Assembly (NCBI GenBank): GCA_016212425.1
Contig: JACRGJ010000101.1
Coordinates: forward strand, 20,238 to 84,237
Origin: Micrococcales bacterium
Lineage (GTDB): Bacteria; Actinomycetota; Actinomycetes; Actinomycetales; Microbacteriaceae
Direction of reading: 5' to 3'
Length of the DNA: 64,000 bases
This document shows positions 61,552 through 64,000 of the stretch, piece after piece. A program made the position numbers and the translations under genes. Each line of letters begins with the position of its first letter. The first letter of the stretch is position 1. The notes beneath the pieces were generated by a model. It did no database searches. It saw nothing but the letters and a program-made list of their open reading frames with translations, and was not told the origin of the DNA.

Positions 61552-64000
61552 ATGGCCGCGGGTGGCATCCTGGGCGACGCCCGGCTCGCACCTCCGCCGC
61601 GCACCCTCTGGGATGTGCTCCGTGCCACCGCCGACCGCGTGCCCGACGCCTCGGCGCTGGATGACGGGGCGACGGCGCTGCGTTACCGCGAACTGGTGAC
61701 GCACGCGGAGGCGCGCGCACAGGCGCTGGCGGATGCCGGGGTGCGACGCGGCGACCGGGTGGGCATCCGGATGCCGTCCGGTCGACTCGAGCTCTACGTC
61801 GCGATCCTCGCGGTGCTGCGGGCCGGCGCGGCGTACGTGCCGGTCGACCTGGACGACCCGCAGGAGCGCGCAGACCTGGTGTTCCGCGAGGCGGGCGTGC
61901 GCGGGGTGCTCGGCGCGGACGGGGTGTACCGGCCGGCCACCGACCATCCGGCCGATCCTGGCCGGAGCGGGCCGCAGCCCGACCGGGAGGCTCCCGAGCC
62001 CGATCGGCACGCCCCGGAGCCGCCGACCCCCGACGATGACGCCTGGATCATCTTCACCTCGGGCTCCACCGGTACGCCCAAGGGCGTCGCGGTCACGCAC
62101 CGCTCGGCCGCGGCGTTCGTCGACGCGGAGGCGCGGATGTTCCTGCGGCAGGATCCTCTCGGCCCGGACGATCGGGTGCTCGCCGGGCTCTCGGTCGCCT
62201 TCGACGCGTCGTGCGAGGAGATGTGGCTCGCCTGGCGATCGGGCGCGTGCCTGGTGCCGGCGCCGCGGGCGCTGGTGCGCACCGGGATGGATCTCGGGCC
62301 CTGGCTGCTCGCCCGGCGCATCACCGCGGTCTCGACCGTGCCGACCCTCGCGGCGCTCTGGCCGGCCGATGCGCTCGAGGACGTGCGGCTGCTGATCTTC
62401 GGCGGCGAGGCCTGCCCGCCCGAGCTCGCCGCTCGGCTCGTGGACGGCGAGCGCGAGGTGTGGAACACCTACGGCCCCACCGAGGCGACGGTGGTCGCGT
62501 GCGCGGCGCTGCTCGAGGGCGCACCGCCCGTGCGCATCGGGCTGCCCCTCGACGGCTGGCTGCTCGCGGTCGTCGACGCGGCGGGTGCTCCGGTGGGGGA
62601 GGGGGAGGTCGGCGAACTCGTCATCGGCGGGGTCGGGCTGGCGCGCTACCTCGATCCCGCGAAGGACGCGGAGAAGTACGCGCCGATGCCCTCCCTCGGC
62701 TGGGAGCGCGCCTACCGCAGCGGCGACCTGGTGCGCTTCGAGCGCGCCGGTCTGCTGTTCCAGGGCCGCGCCGACGATCAGGTGAAGATCGGTGGGCGCC
62801 GCATCGAGCTGGGGGAGGTGGAGGCCGCTCTGCTGGGTCTGGACGGGGTCGCCGCGGCGGCGGTCGCGGTACGGCGCACCGAGGCGGGTACCAGCGTGCT
62901 GGTGGGCTACCTGGCCCCGGCCGATGCGGCATCCTTCGGCCGCGGTGCCGCGCTGGCCCGCCTCCGCGCGGAGCTGCCCGCCGCGCTGGTCCCCCTCCTC
63001 GCGGTGCTGCCGGAGCTGCCGACGCGCACCTCCGGGAAGGTCGACCGCGCGGCGCTGCCGTGGCCGCTGCCCGGCACCCCGGATCCGGCCGACGCGGACG
63101 ACACCGACCCGGGCGCCGCCCCGGGCCTCCGCGAGCTCGCCGCCCTGTGGCAGGCGGTGCTCGGGGTGGCGGTGGCCGACCCGGATGCGAACTTCTTCGA
63201 CCTGGGCGGCGGATCCCTCGCCGCCGCGCAGCTCGTGGGCCGCATCCGCGAACGCGACCCCGAGTTCACCGTCGCCCTGGTCTACGAGCACCCGCGCCTC
63301 GGGGCGATGGCGGAGGCCCTAGCCGAGCGCACCCGCGACACTCCGGCATCGGGCGCCGCATCGCGCGACCACCGCGTCGTCCCGACCCCGCGCGGCATGC
63401 AGTGGGCGCAGACCCTCGCCGCGGTGCCGCTGCACCTGCTCGCCGCCGCGCGCTGGGTAACGATCGTGCTCGCCGCCGGCTCGGTGCTGCGCGCCCTCGG
63501 CGGCTGGGACGCGCTGCCCTCGGCGCCGCTGCCGATCCTCCTCGTCGGGCTGGTGCTCTTCGTCACCCCCTTCGGGCGGATGGCGATCGCCGTCGTGCTC
63601 GCACGCCTCCTGCTGCTCGGGGTGCGGCCGGGCGATCACCCGCGCGGCGGATCCGTGCACTTCCGGCTGTGGGCCGCCGAGCGGGCCGCCCACCTCGTCG
63701 GCGCGCAGAGCCTGGCCGGCGCGCCGTGGATCAGCTACTACGCCCGAGCACTCGGCGCCCGGATCGCGCGCGACGTCGATCTGCACGCCCTCCCGCCCGT
63801 GACCGGGATGCTCACGATGGGCCGCGGCGCGGCGGTCGAACCGGAGGTGGACCTCTCCGGGTGGTGGGTGGATGGCGACGTGCTGCGCCTCGGGGCGATC
63901 CACATCGGCGCCGGTGCCACCGTCGGGGCCCGCAGCACCCTCCTGCCCGGCGCGCACCTGGGCCGCGACGCGGAGATCGCCCCCGGGTCGGCGGTGTTCG
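61552..64000 (+). CDS. Pls/PosA-like nonribosomal peptide synthetase, 5' part
   Basis: At least 816 residues, running off the window. An adenylation domain spans about 15-520 with IFTSGSTGTPKG, NTYGPTEAT, YRSGDLVRF, a GRADDQVKIGGRRIELGE core and PTRTSGKVDR. A carrier domain at about 525-600 has FFDLGGGSLAAAQ with the phosphopantetheine serine. Hydrophobic helices and a left-handed beta-helix-like start (GAIHIGAGATVGARSTLLPG) follow. This order is that of Pls/PosA proteins, of which epsilon-poly-lysine synthetase is the known example. The amino acid is not readable by eye. The start could also be GTG at 61537. A TAGGGT hexamer at 61508-61513 may be its promoter. Confidence 0.85.
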   Translation, partial: MAAGGILGDARLAPPPRTLWDVLRATADRVPDASALDDGATALRYRELVTHAEARAQALADAGVRRGDRVGIRMPSGRLELYVAILAVLRAGAAYVPVDLDDPQERADLVFREAGVRGVLGADGVYRPATDHPADPGRSGPQPDREAPEPDRHAPEPPTPDDDAWIIFTSGSTGTPKGVAVTHRSAAAFVDAEARMFLRQDPLGPDDRVLAGLSVAFDASCEEMWLAWRSGACLVPAPRALVRTGMDLGPWLLARRITAVSTVPTLAALWPADALEDVRLLIFGGEACPPELAARLVDGEREVWNTYGPTEATVVACAALLEGAPPVRIGLPLDGWLLAVVDAAGAPVGEGEVGELVIGGVGLARYLDPAKDAEKYAPMPSLGWERAYRSGDLVRFERAGLLFQGRADDQVKIGGRRIELGEVEAALLGLDGVAAAAVAVRRTEAGTSVLVGYLAPADAASFGRGAALARLRAELPAALVPLLAVLPELPTRTSGKVDRAALPWPLPGTPDPADADDTDPGAAPGLRELAALWQAVLGVAVADPDANFFDLGGGSLAAAQLVGRIRERDPEFTVALVYEHPRLGAMAEALAERTRDTPASGAASRDHRVVPTPRGMQWAQTLAAVPLHLLAAARWVTIVLAAGSVLRALGGWDALPSAPLPILLVGLVLFVTPFGRMAIAVVLARLLLLGVRPGDHPRGGSVHFRLWAAERAAHLVGAQSLAGAPWISYYARALGARIARDVDLHALPPVTGMLTMGRGAAVEPEVDLSGWWVDGDVLRLGAIHIGAGATVGARSTLLPGAHLGRDAEIAPGSAVF

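Overview
The window is very GC-rich (about 70% by eye) actinobacterial DNA. The most likely source is Microbacteriaceae, probably Microbacterium or a close relative. Supporting marks are small proteins resembling DUF7882 and DUF6458, a DUF222-HNH endonuclease gene, an Lsr2 nucleoid protein, a polyprenol-phosphomannose synthase, frequent GGATGC/GCATCC words, and many start codons that directly follow a -10 hexamer. It is mostly ordinary chromosome, with two small accessory or decaying patches.

Layout. 1-9 kb: end of an ABC-2-like permease, peroxiredoxin (bcp), tRNA-Lys, a glycosylation operon (GtrA, phosphomannose synthase, GT39-type membrane enzyme), an OmpR-type two-component system, Lsr2 and a PLP enzyme of the D-threonine aldolase fold. 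9-15.7 kb: an APC-family permease divergent from a gamma-glutamylation pathway (glutamine-synthetase-like ligase, PuuD-like hydrolase, aldehyde dehydrogenase, SDR, FadR-type regulator), probably for ethanolamine or polyamine use. 15.7-22.5 kb: small membrane proteins, an SLC13-like permease, trehalose synthesis (otsA, otsB) and an MMPL transporter. 22.6-35 kb: branched-chain amino acid genes (ilvD, ilvB, ilvN, ilvC, leuB, ilvE), interleaved with mtlD, serA and small membrane proteins. 35-38 kb: a VapBC-type toxin-antitoxin pair, the frameshifted tail of a type ISP-like restriction helicase, and an SOS-box-driven DUF222-HNH gene broken by a stop codon. 38-45 kb: membrane proteins, an FAH-fold enzyme, gltX, a cytochrome-b-like protein and tRNA-Gln. 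45-53 kb: a citrate/dicarboxylate-type two-component system divergent from an orphan TctC-like binding protein, followed by a complete ferric/polyamine-type ABC importer. 53-58.9 kb: exporters, a metallo-beta-lactamase-fold protein, an unrecognised protein and a diacylglycerol kinase. 59-60.7 kb: tRNA-Glu followed by a 1.6 kb remnant island (frameshifted TIR-like gene, Phd-RelE pair) that ends in a duplicated 3' tRNA-Glu sequence. 61.5-64 kb: a Pls/PosA-like adenylating synthetase that runs off the window.

The main oddities are these: in-frame TAG codons in ilvC and in the DUF222-HNH gene; two copies of an intergenic palindromic element around CCGACAACAGCTGTTGTCGG; at least 14 genes with TANNNT placed 6-7 nt before the start codon, which implies leaderless transcription; tandem duplications that include stop codons at gene ends; and the tRNA-Glu island.
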